Source: Pseudomonas resinovorans NBRC 106553
GTDB taxonomy: Bacteria > Pseudomonadota > Gammaproteobacteria > Pseudomonadales > Pseudomonadaceae
Assembly: GCF_000412695.1 (NCBI RefSeq)
Contig: NC_021499.1
Location: forward strand, 5,270,001 to 5,334,000
Direction of reading: 5' to 3'
DNA: 64,000 bases
The number at the start of each line of letters is the position of its first letter. Position 1 is the first letter of the stretch. Below the pieces are notes generated by a model that was not told the DNA's origin, searched no databases, and saw only the letters and a program-made list of their open reading frames with translations. Position numbers and translations under genes: made by a program. Positions 39,300 through 48,960 of this stretch are shown piece by piece.

Positions 39300-39857
39300 T
39301 CAGAGCCCCTTGACCGCGAAGATGCCGGCGGCGTTGCGCCAGTAGCCCTTGTAGTCCATGCCGTAGCCGAAGATGTAACGATCCACGCAGGGCAGGCCCA
39401 CGTAGTCGGCCTTGAGGTCCGGACGGGCCTTGCGGTCGTGGGTCTTGTCGATCAGCACGGCGGTATGCACCTTGGCCGCGCCGGCGTGATTGCAGAAGTC
39501 CATGATCGCGGCCAGGGTGTGCCCCTCGTCGAGGATGTCGTCGATGATCAGCACATCGCGGTCGATGAAGGAGATCTCCGGCTTGGCCTTCCAGAACAGC
39601 TCACCACCGCTGGTTTCGTTGCGGTAGCGGGTGGCGTGCAGGTAGGACAGCTCCAGCGGGAAGTCGAGCTTGGGCAGCAGCTTGCCGGCGAAGATCAGGC
39701 CACCGTTCATCACGCAGAACACCACCGGGTTGCGCTCGGCCAACTCGCCGTTGATGGCCTCGGCGACCTGGGCGATGGCCGCTTCGACCTGGGCGTCGGT
39801 GTACAGGCAATCGGCTTCGGCCATCACCTGGCGGATGTGTGCGAGATCGGCGGACAT
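39300..39857 (-). CDS. hpt: Hypoxanthine-guanine phosphoribosyltransferase
   Basis: A 185-residue purine-salvage enzyme converting hypoxanthine or guanine with PRPP to IMP or GMP. The PRPP-binding motif DVLIIDDILDEGHTLAAI is near residues 100-117, the flexible loop region near YRNETSGGEL, and the base-binding KADYVGLPCVDRYIFGYGMDYKG stretch near 150-172. AGAGGAA precedes the ATG. It heads a two-gene unit with the cupin and is divergent from upp, grouping purine and pyrimidine salvage. Confidence 0.9.
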   Translation of the reverse strand: MSADLAHIRQVMAEADCLYTDAQVEAAIAQVAEAINGELAERNPVVFCVMNGGLIFAGKLLPKLDFPLELSYLHATRYRNETSGGELFWKAKPEISFIDRDVLIIDDILDEGHTLAAIMDFCNHAGAAKVHTAVLIDKTHDRKARPDLKADYVGLPCVDRYIFGYGMDYKGYWRNAAGIFAVKGL

Positions 39858-40137
39858 GGCAATTCCTCTGGGTTCGACGGGGTACGAGCAGGGTTTCCAT
39901 GGGAAATCCTGAACGGGGCGTCAAGATAAAAGTCGGCAAAGGTACTCATCCGCCTGCCCCGGAGCAAGTCCCGACGGACGAGTGTCGACCATACTGCAGC
40001 AGGTTGTCGCAGACCATGGACAGATCCTTGCCTGGCGGCGACATCGCGGCCCGGATCCGCCAGTCAGTGCAGCACAGAATGTGCTCAATGGATTAAGCTA
40101 ACCCGTTTTTTTTGCCAGCCCGCCGGAGAACCTTCCC

Positions 40138-40776
40138 ATGCCCATCCGTGAGATCCGCCATCCGCTGATCCGCCACAAGCTCGGCCTGATGCGCCGCGCC
40201 GACATCAGCACCAAGAACTTCCGCGAACTGGCACAGGAAGTCGGCGCCCTGCTGACTTACGAAGCGACCAACGACCTGCCCCTGGAGAACTACGACATCC
40301 AGGGCTGGGCCGGCACCGTGCAGGTCGAGAAGATCGCCGGCAAGAAGATCACCGTGGTGCCCATCCTGCGCGCCGGCATCGGCATGCTCGACGGCGTGCT
40401 CAGCCTGATTCCGGGCGCCAAGGTCAGCGCCGTGGGCGTCGCCCGCAACGAAGAAACCCTGGAAGCCCACACCTACCTGGAGAAGCTGGCGCCGGAGATC
40501 GACGAGCGCCTGGCGCTGATCATCGACCCGATGCTGGCCACCGGCGGTTCCATGGTCGCCACCATCGACCTGCTCAAGCGCGCCGGCTGCAAGGAAATCC
40601 GCGCCATGGTGCTGGTGGCGGCGCCGGAAGGCATCAAGGTGGTCAACGACGCCCACCCGGACGTGATGATCTTCACCGCCTCCATCGATCAGAAGCTCAA
40701 CGAGCATGGCTACATCATCCCGGGGCTCGGGGATGCCGGCGACAAGATCTTCGGCACCAAGCAGAAGGAAAACTGA
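40138..40776 (+). CDS. upp: Uracil phosphoribosyltransferase
   Basis: A 212-residue enzyme making UMP from uracil and PRPP. The start [21 protein letters not shown] segment, [25 protein letters not shown] (PRPP/uracil region near 78-92) and [16 protein letters not shown] (near 130-145) are diagnostic, and the length matches the family (about 208-212). GGAGAA precedes the ATG. The uracil permease gene follows after 3 bases, so upp-uraA is a pyrimidine-salvage operon. Confidence 0.96.
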   Translation: MPIREIRHPLIRHKLGLMRRADISTKNFRELAQEVGALLTYEATNDLPLENYDIQGWAGTVQVEKIAGKKITVVPILRAGIGMLDGVLSLIPGAKVSAVGVARNEETLEAHTYLEKLAPEIDERLALIIDPMLATGGSMVATIDLLKRAGCKEIRAMVLVAAPEGIKVVNDAHPDVMIFTASIDQKLNEHGYIIPGLGDAGDKIFGTKQKEN

Positions 40777-40779
40777 TCG

Positions 40780-42057
40780 ATGTCCGACGAATTCAAGGAC
40801 CCGCTCTGGCGCCAGGTGATTTCCGGCGCGCAGATGCTCTTCGTGGCCTTCGGCGCCCTGGTGCTGATGCCACTGATCACCGGGCTCGACCCGAACGTGG
40901 CGCTGTTCACCGCCGGCATCGGCACCCTGCTGTTCCAGCTGGTGACCGGGCGCCAGGTGCCGGTATTCCTGGCATCCAGCTTCGCTTTCATCACCCCCAT
41001 CATCCTCGCCAAGGGCCAGTTCGGCCTGGCCGCGACCATGGGCGGCGTGGTGGCGGCGGGCTTCGTCTACACCTTCCTGGGCCTGGCGGTGAAGATCAAG
41101 GGTACCGGTTTCATCGACCGCCTGCTGCCCCCCGTGGTGATCGGCCCGGTGATCATTTCCATCGGCCTGGCCATGGCGCCCATCGCCGCCAACATGGCCA
41201 TGGGCAAGGGCGGTGACGGCGCCGAGCTGATCCCCTACGCCACCGCCATGTGGATCTCCATGCCGGCGCTGCTGACCACCCTGGTCGTCGCCGTGTTCGG
41301 CAAGGGCATCTTCCGCCTGGTGCCGATCATCTCCGGCGTGCTGGTGGGCTTCGCCCTGGCGTTCTGGTTCGGCGTGGTCGACACCGCCAGGATCGCCGCC
41401 GCGCCATGGCTGGAGATCCCCGCCTTCACCGCGCCGGAGTTCAACTGGCAGGCCATCCTGTTCATCGTGCCCGTGGCCCTGGCCCCGGCCATCGAACACA
41501 TCGGCGGCGTGATCGCCGTGGGCAGCGTGACCGGCAAGAACTACCTGAAGACCCCAGGCCTGCACCGCACCCTGCTGGGCGATGGCCTGGCCACCTCGGC
41601 CGCCGGCCTGTTCGGCGGCCCGCCAAATACCACCTACGCCGAAGTGACCGGCGCGGTGATGCTGACCAAGAACTACAACCCGAAGATCATGACCTGGGCG
41701 GCGTTCTTCGCCATCGGCCTGGCCTTCATCGGCAAGTTCGGCGCCATCCTGCAGAGCATTCCGGTGCCCGTGATGGGCGGCATCCTCTGCCTGCTGTTCG
41801 GCTCCATCGCCGCGGTGGGCATGAACACCATGATCCGCCACCAGGTGGACCTGGCGGAGGCGCGCAACCTGGTGATCGTGTCCGTGACCCTGGTGTTCGG
41901 CATCGGCGGCATGCTGGTGGGCACCGGTACCGGCCAGGACGATTTCGGCCTGAAGGGCATCGCCCTGTGCGCCATCGTCGCCATCGCCCTCAACCTGATC
42001 CTCCCGGGCCACCAGACCTGGAAGCAGCAGAGCCCGGACGACGCGCCGCATATCTAG
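40780..42057 (+). CDS. uraA: Uracil permease (NCS2 family)
   Basis: A 425-residue inner-membrane uracil:proton symporter with about 14 hydrophobic segments. Family landmarks: QMLFVAFGALVLMPLITGL near 13-31, PALAPAIEHIGGVIAVG-like segment near 228-245 with the substrate-contact Glu, and FGGPPNTTYAEVTGAV near 273-288. It is cotranscribed with upp (SD AAGGAAAACTG inside the upp end). A strong terminator follows. Confidence 0.93.
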   Translation: MSDEFKDPLWRQVISGAQMLFVAFGALVLMPLITGLDPNVALFTAGIGTLLFQLVTGRQVPVFLASSFAFITPIILAKGQFGLAATMGGVVAAGFVYTFLGLAVKIKGTGFIDRLLPPVVIGPVIISIGLAMAPIAANMAMGKGGDGAELIPYATAMWISMPALLTTLVVAVFGKGIFRLVPIISGVLVGFALAFWFGVVDTARIAAAPWLEIPAFTAPEFNWQAILFIVPVALAPAIEHIGGVIAVGSVTGKNYLKTPGLHRTLLGDGLATSAAGLFGGPPNTTYAEVTGAVMLTKNYNPKIMTWAAFFAIGLAFIGKFGAILQSIPVPVMGGILCLLFGSIAAVGMNTMIRHQVDLAEARNLVIVSVTLVFGIGGMLVGTGTGQDDFGLKGIALCAIVAIALNLILPGHQTWKQQSPDDAPHI

Positions 42058-42070
42058 CCTGATGACACAA

Positions 42071-42097
42071 TAAGCCCCGCGATTGCGGGGCTTTTTC
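42071..42097 (+). terminator. Terminator of upp-uraA
   Basis: The hairpin AAGCCCCGC / GCGGGGCTT is followed by TTTC. Confidence 0.88.
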
Positions 42098-42145
42098 ATT
42101 GATGGGTTTCGCTGCGCCCAACACCATCCTGCGACAGCTGACAAC

Positions 42146-42239
42146 CGTAGGTTGTGGCTGAGCTCTGCGAAGCCCAACGCAGCGTGGCCCTGGTCAGGCG
42201 TCGACGTTGGGCCGCGCTACGCTTGGCGCCAACCTACGA
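42146..42239. repeat. Second copy of the CGTAGGTTG ... CCAACCTACGA repeat
   Basis: The same inverted ends and internal GCCCAAC/GTTGGGC pair as the copy at 30114-30201. Its right end supplies the stop codon (TAG on the minus strand) of the MFS gene, so insertion may have trimmed or defined that gene's 3' end. Confidence 0.72.
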
Positions 42240-43601
42240 AGAGAGCTGCGCCTCATGGGGTACGTCGTCCTGGCGAGCCGCCGTACCCCACTGCTGCAAC
42301 CGGTTCAGGCTCTCGCGATAAGGTTTCAGGCCCAGGCTCAGCAGCACCACGGAACTGGCCACCGCCAAGGTGGTGACGATCAGCAGCGAATAGCGCAGGG
42401 CCTGGTCGTCGGCGAAGACGAAGTCGGTCACCAGTGCCACGGCGGTGGGGCCGAGGCCCAGGCCGATCAGGGTGATGACGAAGAGGTAGATGGCCGAGGC
42501 CTGGCCGCGCATGGAGTTGGGCATGATTTCCTGGATCGCCGCCGGCGCCACGCCGAAGGGCATGCTCAGGCAGAACACCGTGGGCGCCATCACCACCGTC
42601 ACCCAGAAGGCGTCGTCCAACAGCGGGAACAGCACCACCAGCGGCAGCGCGCCGATGGCCGCGAACAGGCCGACGCGCATGTTGGCGTCGCTGCGACCGC
42701 GCTTGGCCATCCAGTCCGCCAGGCGCCCGCCGAAAACGATGCCCAGGCAGCCGAACACCGCCACCAGGCTGCCGTAGATCACCCCCACCTGGCCGGCGTC
42801 CCAGCCATGGGTGCGGATGTAGAAGGTGGGAATCCAGGCGGCGCTGCCGTAACCAGCGAAGGCCAGGCCGGCGAAGCCGAAGTTGTGGCAGAGCACGGTG
42901 CGTCGGTTGCTGCGCAGGTAACGGCCGACTTCCGCCAGGGGCACGACCACGCCGGCGCCGATGCCGCGTCGCTGGGGTTCACGCACCGCCAGCATGAGCA
43001 GGGTGAAGAGCACCCCGGCGGCGCCGAGGATCAGGAATATCAGCTGCCAGGGGCGCACCTCGCCCAGCAGCGGCAGGTGCAGGTCGCCCTGGGCCGAGGC
43101 GAACTTGATCACCAGGCCACCGAGCAGGAAGGCCAGGCCCGAGCCGAGGTAGACCCCCATGGAGTAGACACTGATGGCGGTGGCGCGCTGCTCCTTGGGG
43201 AAGCTGTCGGCGATCAGCGAATAGGCTGCCGGCGACAGGGCCGCCTCCCCCACCCCGACGCCTATGCGGCAGAGCAGGAACTGCCAGTAGAGCTTGGCCA
43301 GGCCGCAGGCGGCGGTGGCGGCGCTCCAGAACAGCACGCCGACGGCGATCAGCCCGCGTCGGCTGCGGCTGTCGGCCAGGCGCCCGAGGGGGATGCCGCA
43401 GACGGTGTAGAAGAGTGCGAACGACAGCCCCATCAGCAAGCTCATCTGCGTGTCGCTGATGACCAGGTCGCGGCGGATGGGCTCCACCAGCAGGTTGAGA
43501 ATCTGCCTATCGATGAAGGACAACACGTACGCCACCATCAGGATGGCGACTGTGGTCCAGGCACGCAGACGCGAGGGATAGCCGTTATTGTTGTTCTGCA
43601 C
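42234..43601 (-). CDS. Spinster-type MFS transporter
   Basis: A 455-residue 12-helix major facilitator. ILMVAYVLSFIDRQILNLLVEPI near 15-37 and GRLADSRSRRGLI near 75-88 (the intracellular MFS motif) fit the spinster-like branch that includes lipid and hexuronate-type transporters; the substrate is unknown. The start is GTG, with GAGGAGAG four bases upstream. An in-frame TTG 28 codons earlier lacks any ribosome site. The last codons (QLSS) lie next to a dispersed palindromic repeat, so the C terminus may differ from orthologues. Confidence 0.8.
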   Translation of the reverse strand: MQNNNNGYPSRLRAWTTVAILMVAYVLSFIDRQILNLLVEPIRRDLVISDTQMSLLMGLSFALFYTVCGIPLGRLADSRSRRGLIAVGVLFWSAATAACGLAKLYWQFLLCRIGVGVGEAALSPAAYSLIADSFPKEQRATAISVYSMGVYLGSGLAFLLGGLVIKFASAQGDLHLPLLGEVRPWQLIFLILGAAGVLFTLLMLAVREPQRRGIGAGVVVPLAEVGRYLRSNRRTVLCHNFGFAGLAFAGYGSAAWIPTFYIRTHGWDAGQVGVIYGSLVAVFGCLGIVFGGRLADWMAKRGRSDANMRVGLFAAIGALPLVVLFPLLDDAFWVTVVMAPTVFCLSMPFGVAPAAIQEIMPNSMRGQASAIYLFVITLIGLGLGPTAVALVTDFVFADDQALRYSLLIVTTLAVASSVVLLSLGLKPYRESLNRLQQWGTAARQDDVPHEAQLSS

Positions 43602-43739
43602 TGGGCTCTCCTCGGCGCCGCCAGTGCGGCGCACGACGGTTGAAGGAAAACCCAGCTTAGGCGGCCATGGACGACCTGAATACAACGAAACGGCTGATAT
43701 AGGCCGGCTGAATGCGGCCCGTGCCCTGCGGCGAATGAC

Positions 43740-44768
43740 CTAGAGCGGACGCACCGCCGTCTCGCACAGGCGCGCCAGCGCCGAAACCCACTGCGGATGG
43801 CTGTTCAGGCAGGGCACCAGCACCAGCTCCTGGCCACCGGCTTCCTGGAACTGCTCGCTGCCGCGCTGGCCGATTTCCTCCAGGGTCTCGATGCAGTCGG
43901 CAACGAAGGCCGGGCACATCACCAGGAGTTTCTTCACCCCCTGCTTGCCCAGTTCGTCGAAGCGGGTTTCGGTGTAGGGCTCGATCCACTTGTCCCGCCC
44001 CAGGCGCGACTGGAACGACACCGACCACTGCCCGGGCGCCAGGCCGGCGCGCTCGGCGAAGGCCTCGGCGGTACGCTGGCACTGGCTTCGGTAGCAGACC
44101 GCGAGGACCTCGTCGCTGACGCCACGGCTGTCCGGCGCACGCAGGTCGTGCTGCGGATCGATGCCCTTTACCAGCTTGCGGATGTGCCGCTCAGGCAGCC
44201 CGTGGAAGCTCAGCAGCAGGTGATCGAAACCCTGCTCCAGATAGGGCTTGGCGCTGGCGACCAGGGCATCGAGGTAATCGGCCTCGGCGAAGAAAGGCGG
44301 CAGCACCGACACCTGGAGTTTCAGCCCGTGCTCGCGGATGACCCGGCGCGCTTCTTCGATGGCGGTGGTGGTGGTGCTGTCGGCGAACTGCGGATAGAGC
44401 GGCGCCAGGGTCACGCGCTTGACGCCCTGGTCGGCCAGCTTGCGCAGCGCGCGTTCGATGGATGGCTCGCCATAGCGCATCGCCAGTTCCACCGGGCCAT
44501 GGGGCCAATGGGGAGTGACGGCTTGCTGGAGCTCGCGGCTGAGCACGATCAGCGGCGAACCATCCGGCCACCAGATGGACGAGTAGGCATGGGCCGACTG
44601 TGCAGGGCGCTTGATGAGGATCAGTGAAACCAGCAGGCGCCGCAGGGGCCAGGGCAGATCGACGACATAGGGGTCCATGAGGAACTGGTCGAGGTAACTG
44701 CGTACATCCTCCACCTTGGTGGAAGCCGGGGAACCCAGGTTGACCAGCAGCAGAGCGTGATCGGTCAT
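43740..44768 (-). CDS. hemH: Ferrochelatase
   Basis: A 342-residue enzyme inserting Fe2+ into protoporphyrin IX, the last step of heme synthesis. [20 protein letters not shown] near 7-26, [13 protein letters not shown] near 95, the metal-site [13 protein letters not shown] near 183-195 (catalytic His) and [16 protein letters not shown] near 255-270 are present. ATG overlaps the stop of the upstream epimerase gene (TGATG), so the two are translationally coupled. Divergent from the FAD oxidoreductase across a LitR-type box, which may put heme synthesis under light control. Confidence 0.94.
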   Translation of the reverse strand: MTDHALLLVNLGSPASTKVEDVRSYLDQFLMDPYVVDLPWPLRRLLVSLILIKRPAQSAHAYSSIWWPDGSPLIVLSRELQQAVTPHWPHGPVELAMRYGEPSIERALRKLADQGVKRVTLAPLYPQFADSTTTTAIEEARRVIREHGLKLQVSVLPPFFAEADYLDALVASAKPYLEQGFDHLLLSFHGLPERHIRKLVKGIDPQHDLRAPDSRGVSDEVLAVCYRSQCQRTAEAFAERAGLAPGQWSVSFQSRLGRDKWIEPYTETRFDELGKQGVKKLLVMCPAFVADCIETLEEIGQRGSEQFQEAGGQELVLVPCLNSHPQWVSALARLCETAVRPL

Positions 44769-45676
44769 CAAACATCCTTAGGCTTCAGCAGGTCGCCGAG
44801 CGCCGTGTCCAGATCGGTGAATGCAAAGGTGAAACCGGCCGCCCGCAAGCGCGAGGGTACGGCTCGCTGGCCGCCCAGCAACAGGCCGGCCAATTCGCCC
44901 AGCAGCAGGCGCAGGACGAAGGCCGGCGCCGGCATGACGGCTGGCCTTCCCAGCGTTCGCCCGAGGCTGCGGGCGAAGTCGCGGTTGCGTACCGGCTGCG
45001 GCGAGCACGCATTATAGGGACCGCGCGCGTCTTCCTGCCGCAAGAGAAAATCCATCAGCGCGATTTGATCCTCCAGGTGCACCCAGGGCATCCATTGCCG
45101 CCCGTTGCCCAGGGGGCCACCCAGGCCGAGGCGAAACGGCGGCAACAGACGCTTGAGGAAACCGCCGTCCCGCGCCAGCACCAGACCGGTGCGCACCAGC
45201 ACCACCCGGATGCCCAGTGCTTCGGCGCGTTGCGCGGTTTCCTCCCAGGCCACGCAGAGCTGGCTGGCAAAGTCGTCGGTGACCGGCGGAACCTCCTCCG
45301 TCAGCTCCCGTTCCCCACCGTCGCCGTACCAGCCTACGGCCGAGCCGCTGAGCAGTACCCGCGGCAACTGGTCGCGCCTTTCCAGCCACTCGACCAGTTG
45401 TTCGGTGAGGGTGATCCGGCTGCCCCAAAGCTGTGCCTTGCGTTTGTTGCTCCAGGGCCGATCGGCGATGGGTTCGCCGGCCAGGTTGACGATGGCGTCC
45501 AGCGGCTCGTCGCCATACTCGGAGAACTGCTCGATGCCGCGTACCGCCCGGCCGCACAGGCTGGCGACGGCGGACGGCCGGCGGCTCAGCACGGTCAGCT
45601 GGTGCCCATCGCTCAGCCAGCGCTGGCAGAGCGCGCGCCCGATCAGACCAGTACCGCCGGTCAGCAATATGTGCAT
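44768..45676 (-). CDS. TIGR01777-family epimerase-like protein
   Basis: A 302-residue extended SDR of the TIGR01777 family (YfcH-like). Rossmann motif [15 protein letters not shown] near 4-18, [13 protein letters not shown] near 63-75, [29 protein letters not shown] near 108-121, and a C-terminal DUF1731-like segment ending in LLKPKDV. No reaction is established for the family. AGGAGG precedes the ATG. It is the first gene of a two-gene unit with hemH; a TGTACA-N12-TGTACA box lies about 130 bases upstream. Confidence 0.88.
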   Translation of the reverse strand: MHILLTGGTGLIGRALCQRWLSDGHQLTVLSRRPSAVASLCGRAVRGIEQFSEYGDEPLDAIVNLAGEPIADRPWSNKRKAQLWGSRITLTEQLVEWLERRDQLPRVLLSGSAVGWYGDGGERELTEEVPPVTDDFASQLCVAWEETAQRAEALGIRVVLVRTGLVLARDGGFLKRLLPPFRLGLGGPLGNGRQWMPWVHLEDQIALMDFLLRQEDARGPYNACSPQPVRNRDFARSLGRTLGRPAVMPAPAFVLRLLLGELAGLLLGGQRAVPSRLRAAGFTFAFTDLDTALGDLLKPKDV

Positions 45677-45802
45677 GGCATCCTCCTCGCATGGCGCTAA
45701 GTGCGCATATCGCCCTAGTCTGGTTTATGACGGTCAGACGTGCCCCGCATTGAGCCACGCACCGTCAGATATTCAGACCACCGCGATTGGAACCAACCAA
45801 CC

Positions 45803-45826
45803 TGTACAGCGCTTGATTTTTGTACA
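45803..45826. promoter_or_regulatory. LitR-type box: TGTACA-N12-TGTACA
   Basis: Perfect direct copies of TGTACA with exactly 12 bases between them, in the 197-bp region between the divergent epimerase-hemH unit and the FAD oxidoreductase gene. The same spacing recurs twice upstream of the DUF523 gene. As recalled for class II LitR of P. putida, the operator is TRTACA-N12-TGTAYA. Confidence 0.72.
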
Positions 45827-45870
45827 GGTATTGTCTAGAGCGTAGCCTGTAGCCATAGGTAACGAGGTAG

Positions 45871-46857
<987 letters not shown>

Positions 46858-46966
46858 GCGACCAATGGACGACCCCCGGTCGTCCAACCGCGCGATTTTC
46901 CCCTCACCAACCGACCGACTCCTCCGCGATGAGGTCGGTGTCCCGTCTCCCCACCCGTCCAGAACC

Positions 46967-46990
46967 TGTACAAGCCAATTGACTTGTACA
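46967..46990 (+). promoter_or_regulatory. LitR-type box 1 upstream of the DUF523 gene
   Basis: TGTACA (46967-46972) and TGTACA (46985-46990) are separated by exactly 12 bases. The second is within CTTGTACAAG, a 10-bp perfect palindrome. The promoter of the DUF523-litR-phr unit is expected close by. Confidence 0.72.
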
Positions 46991-47017
46991 AGTTCATATC
47001 TATGATTCTCAAAAAGC

Positions 47018-47041
47018 TATACACGAAACAAGAGTTGTACA
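47018..47041 (+). promoter_or_regulatory. LitR-type box 2 upstream of the DUF523 gene
   Basis: TATACA (47018-47023) and TGTACA (47036-47041) are again separated by 12 bases; the first has A instead of G at position 2. It ends 22 bases before the start codon, so a bound regulator would block transcription or initiation. Confidence 0.7.
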
Positions 47042-47063
47042 ACTCATGTCCAGGTAGCTGCCC

Positions 47064-48032
47064 ATGTTCATGCCCTTCGATTTGCCACAACGCCCCAAAC
47101 TGGGGATCAGCGCGTGCCTGCTCGGCGACCCCGTGCGCTTCAACGGTGGGCACAAGGAGTCGCGGTTGTGCAGCCGCACCCTGACGGAGCACGTCGACTT
47201 CGTGGCGCTGTGCCCGGAGGTGGCCATCGGGCTCGGCATCCCCCGTGAGCCCATCCGCCTGGTGGGCGATCCAGCCGCTCCTCGGGCATTGGGCCGCCAC
47301 CCACAGCGACACGACCACACGGAGCCCCTGGCCGAGTTCGGCGAAATCATGGCGGAGCAGCTTGCTGACATCAGCGGCTACATCTTCATGCAGAAATCCC
47401 CCTCCTGCGGGCTGCATCGGGTCAAGGTCTACCAGGCCGACGGCCATCCCGCCGAAGGCAGTGGCCGCGGCATATTCGCCAGTGCCTTCTGCGCCCGCCG
47501 CCCCGACTTGCCGGTGGAGGAAGACGGCCGCCTCAGCGACCCGGTCCTGCGGGAAAACTTCCTCACCCGCGTCTACGCCTACGCCCAGTGGCAGGCGCTG
47601 TGCCGCGAAGGGTTGAGCCGCAGGGCGATCATTGCCTTCCACTCACGTTACAAATACCAGCTGATGGCCAACGACCCGGTGCAATACCGGGCCCTCGGCC
47701 GCCTGCTGGGAAGCATCGGCGAGCACGCGCCGGAGGAAATCGGCCCGCGCTACTTCTCCGCCTTGATGGCGGCCCTGAAGAAGTGCGCCACCCGTGGCAC
47801 CCACAGCAACGTGCTGCAGCACCTCAGCGGCTACCTCAAGGCGCACCTGAGTCCGCCCGAGAAAGTCGAGTTGCAGCGCCTGATCGAACAGTACCGCTGC
47901 GGCGTGGTACCGCTGGTGGTGCCGATGACCTTGCTCAAGCATCACTTCAGCGGCCATCCGGACCACTACATCGCCCAGCAGGCCTATCTGCAGCCGCACC
48001 CGGAAGCGCTCGGCCTGCGCAACGCCCTCTAG
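47064..48032 (+). CDS. DUF523-DUF1722 protein (TudS-like desulfidase domain fused to YbgA domain)
   Basis: A 322-residue two-domain protein. The N-terminal DUF523 domain (about 10-155) has the three cysteines expected to hold a [4Fe-4S] cluster: Cys18 in ISACLLG, Cys50 in ALCPEV and Cys115 in KSPSCG. DUF523 proteins include TudS, which removes sulfur from thiouracil. The C-terminal DUF1722/YbgA domain (about 190-310; SRRAIIAFHSRYKYQLMA) is of unknown function. In E. coli ybgA is next to phr. It is first in a unit with the MerR/LitR regulator (2 bases on) and photolyase, under two LitR-type boxes. Confidence 0.88.
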   Translation: MFMPFDLPQRPKLGISACLLGDPVRFNGGHKESRLCSRTLTEHVDFVALCPEVAIGLGIPREPIRLVGDPAAPRALGRHPQRHDHTEPLAEFGEIMAEQLADISGYIFMQKSPSCGLHRVKVYQADGHPAEGSGRGIFASAFCARRPDLPVEEDGRLSDPVLRENFLTRVYAYAQWQALCREGLSRRAIIAFHSRYKYQLMANDPVQYRALGRLLGSIGEHAPEEIGPRYFSALMAALKKCATRGTHSNVLQHLSGYLKAHLSPPEKVELQRLIEQYRCGVVPLVVPMTLLKHHFSGHPDHYIAQQAYLQPHPEALGLRNAL

Positions 48033-48034
48033 CC

Positions 48035-48949
48035 ATGGACAAGACGACCGACAGCCCAGCGGACAACGACCCCACCCTGGCAGGTGGACTGCTGGCGATC
48101 CGCGAGGTGGCGCGCCAGACCGGCGTCAATCCGGTGACCCTGCGCGCCTGGGAGCGACGCTACGGGCTGATCGTGCCGCTACGCACCAGCAAGGGCCACC
48201 GCCTCTACAGCGAGGACGACGTGGCGCGCATCCACCTGATTCTCACCTGGCTGGATCGCGGAGTGGCGGTGGGCCAGGTCAAGGGCCTGCTGAAGGCGCC
48301 AGCGCCGCCCGATACCGTGCCCAGCTCCCCCTGGGCGGAACAGCGCCAGCATCTGCTGGAAGCCATCGCCAACCTTGCCGAACGCCAGCTGGACGAGCGG
48401 TTCAACGCCGCCATGGCGCTCTATCCGCCGCAGACCTTGTACCGCCAGCTGCTGCAACCCTTGCTGGATGATCTGGAACAGCGCTGGCGCGGCCGCTTCG
48501 GCGGCCAGGTGGAGCGGGTGTTCCTCCATGCCTGGCTGCGCACCAAGCTGGGCGCGCGCCTCTACCACAACAACCGCCAGTGCCATGGCGCGCCGATCCT
48601 GCTGGTCAACGCCTCCGAGCTGCCCATGGAGCCGGGTCTCTGGCTCACCGCCTGGCTGGCCAGCAGCGCCGACTGCGCGGTGGAAGTCTTCGATTGGCCA
48701 GTGCCCGCTGCCGAGCTGGGCCTGGCGCTGGAGCGGATCCAGCCCCGCGCCCTGCTGCTGTATTCCAGCCAGCCCCTCGGCCAGGGCCAACTGCCCCGGC
48801 TGCTCGGCGGCCATCCCTGCCCTTGCCTGCTGGCCGGTCCCGCCGTGGCCATCCACCAGGCCGAACTCCCACCCGGCACCCTCGTGGCCGAAGGCCCGCT
48901 GGATGCCCTGCAAGCCCTTGCCGACCTGGGCTTGCTGCACAACCGTTGA
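48035..48949 (+). CDS. MerR-family regulator, class II LitR type
   Basis: A 304-residue regulator. The MerR HTH spans residues 19-88 (IREVARQTGVNPVTLRAWERRYG, GHRLYSEDDVARIHLI). The rest resembles the sensor region of B12-dependent LitR/CarH: a helical domain (about 105-180) and a Rossmann-like domain (about 185-300). The cobalamin-ligating DxHxxG motif is not seen; where a photosensor would have it the sequence reads VFLHAWLRTKLG. This matches class II LitR, which in P. putida acts with a short LOV protein as I recall. No LOV gene is in the window. It lies between the DUF523 and phr genes and the recognition boxes are nearby. Confidence 0.83.
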   Translation: MDKTTDSPADNDPTLAGGLLAIREVARQTGVNPVTLRAWERRYGLIVPLRTSKGHRLYSEDDVARIHLILTWLDRGVAVGQVKGLLKAPAPPDTVPSSPWAEQRQHLLEAIANLAERQLDERFNAAMALYPPQTLYRQLLQPLLDDLEQRWRGRFGGQVERVFLHAWLRTKLGARLYHNNRQCHGAPILLVNASELPMEPGLWLTAWLASSADCAVEVFDWPVPAAELGLALERIQPRALLLYSSQPLGQGQLPRLLGGHPCPCLLAGPAVAIHQAELPPGTLVAEGPLDALQALADLGLLHNR

Positions 48950-48960
48950 AGGAATGCGCC

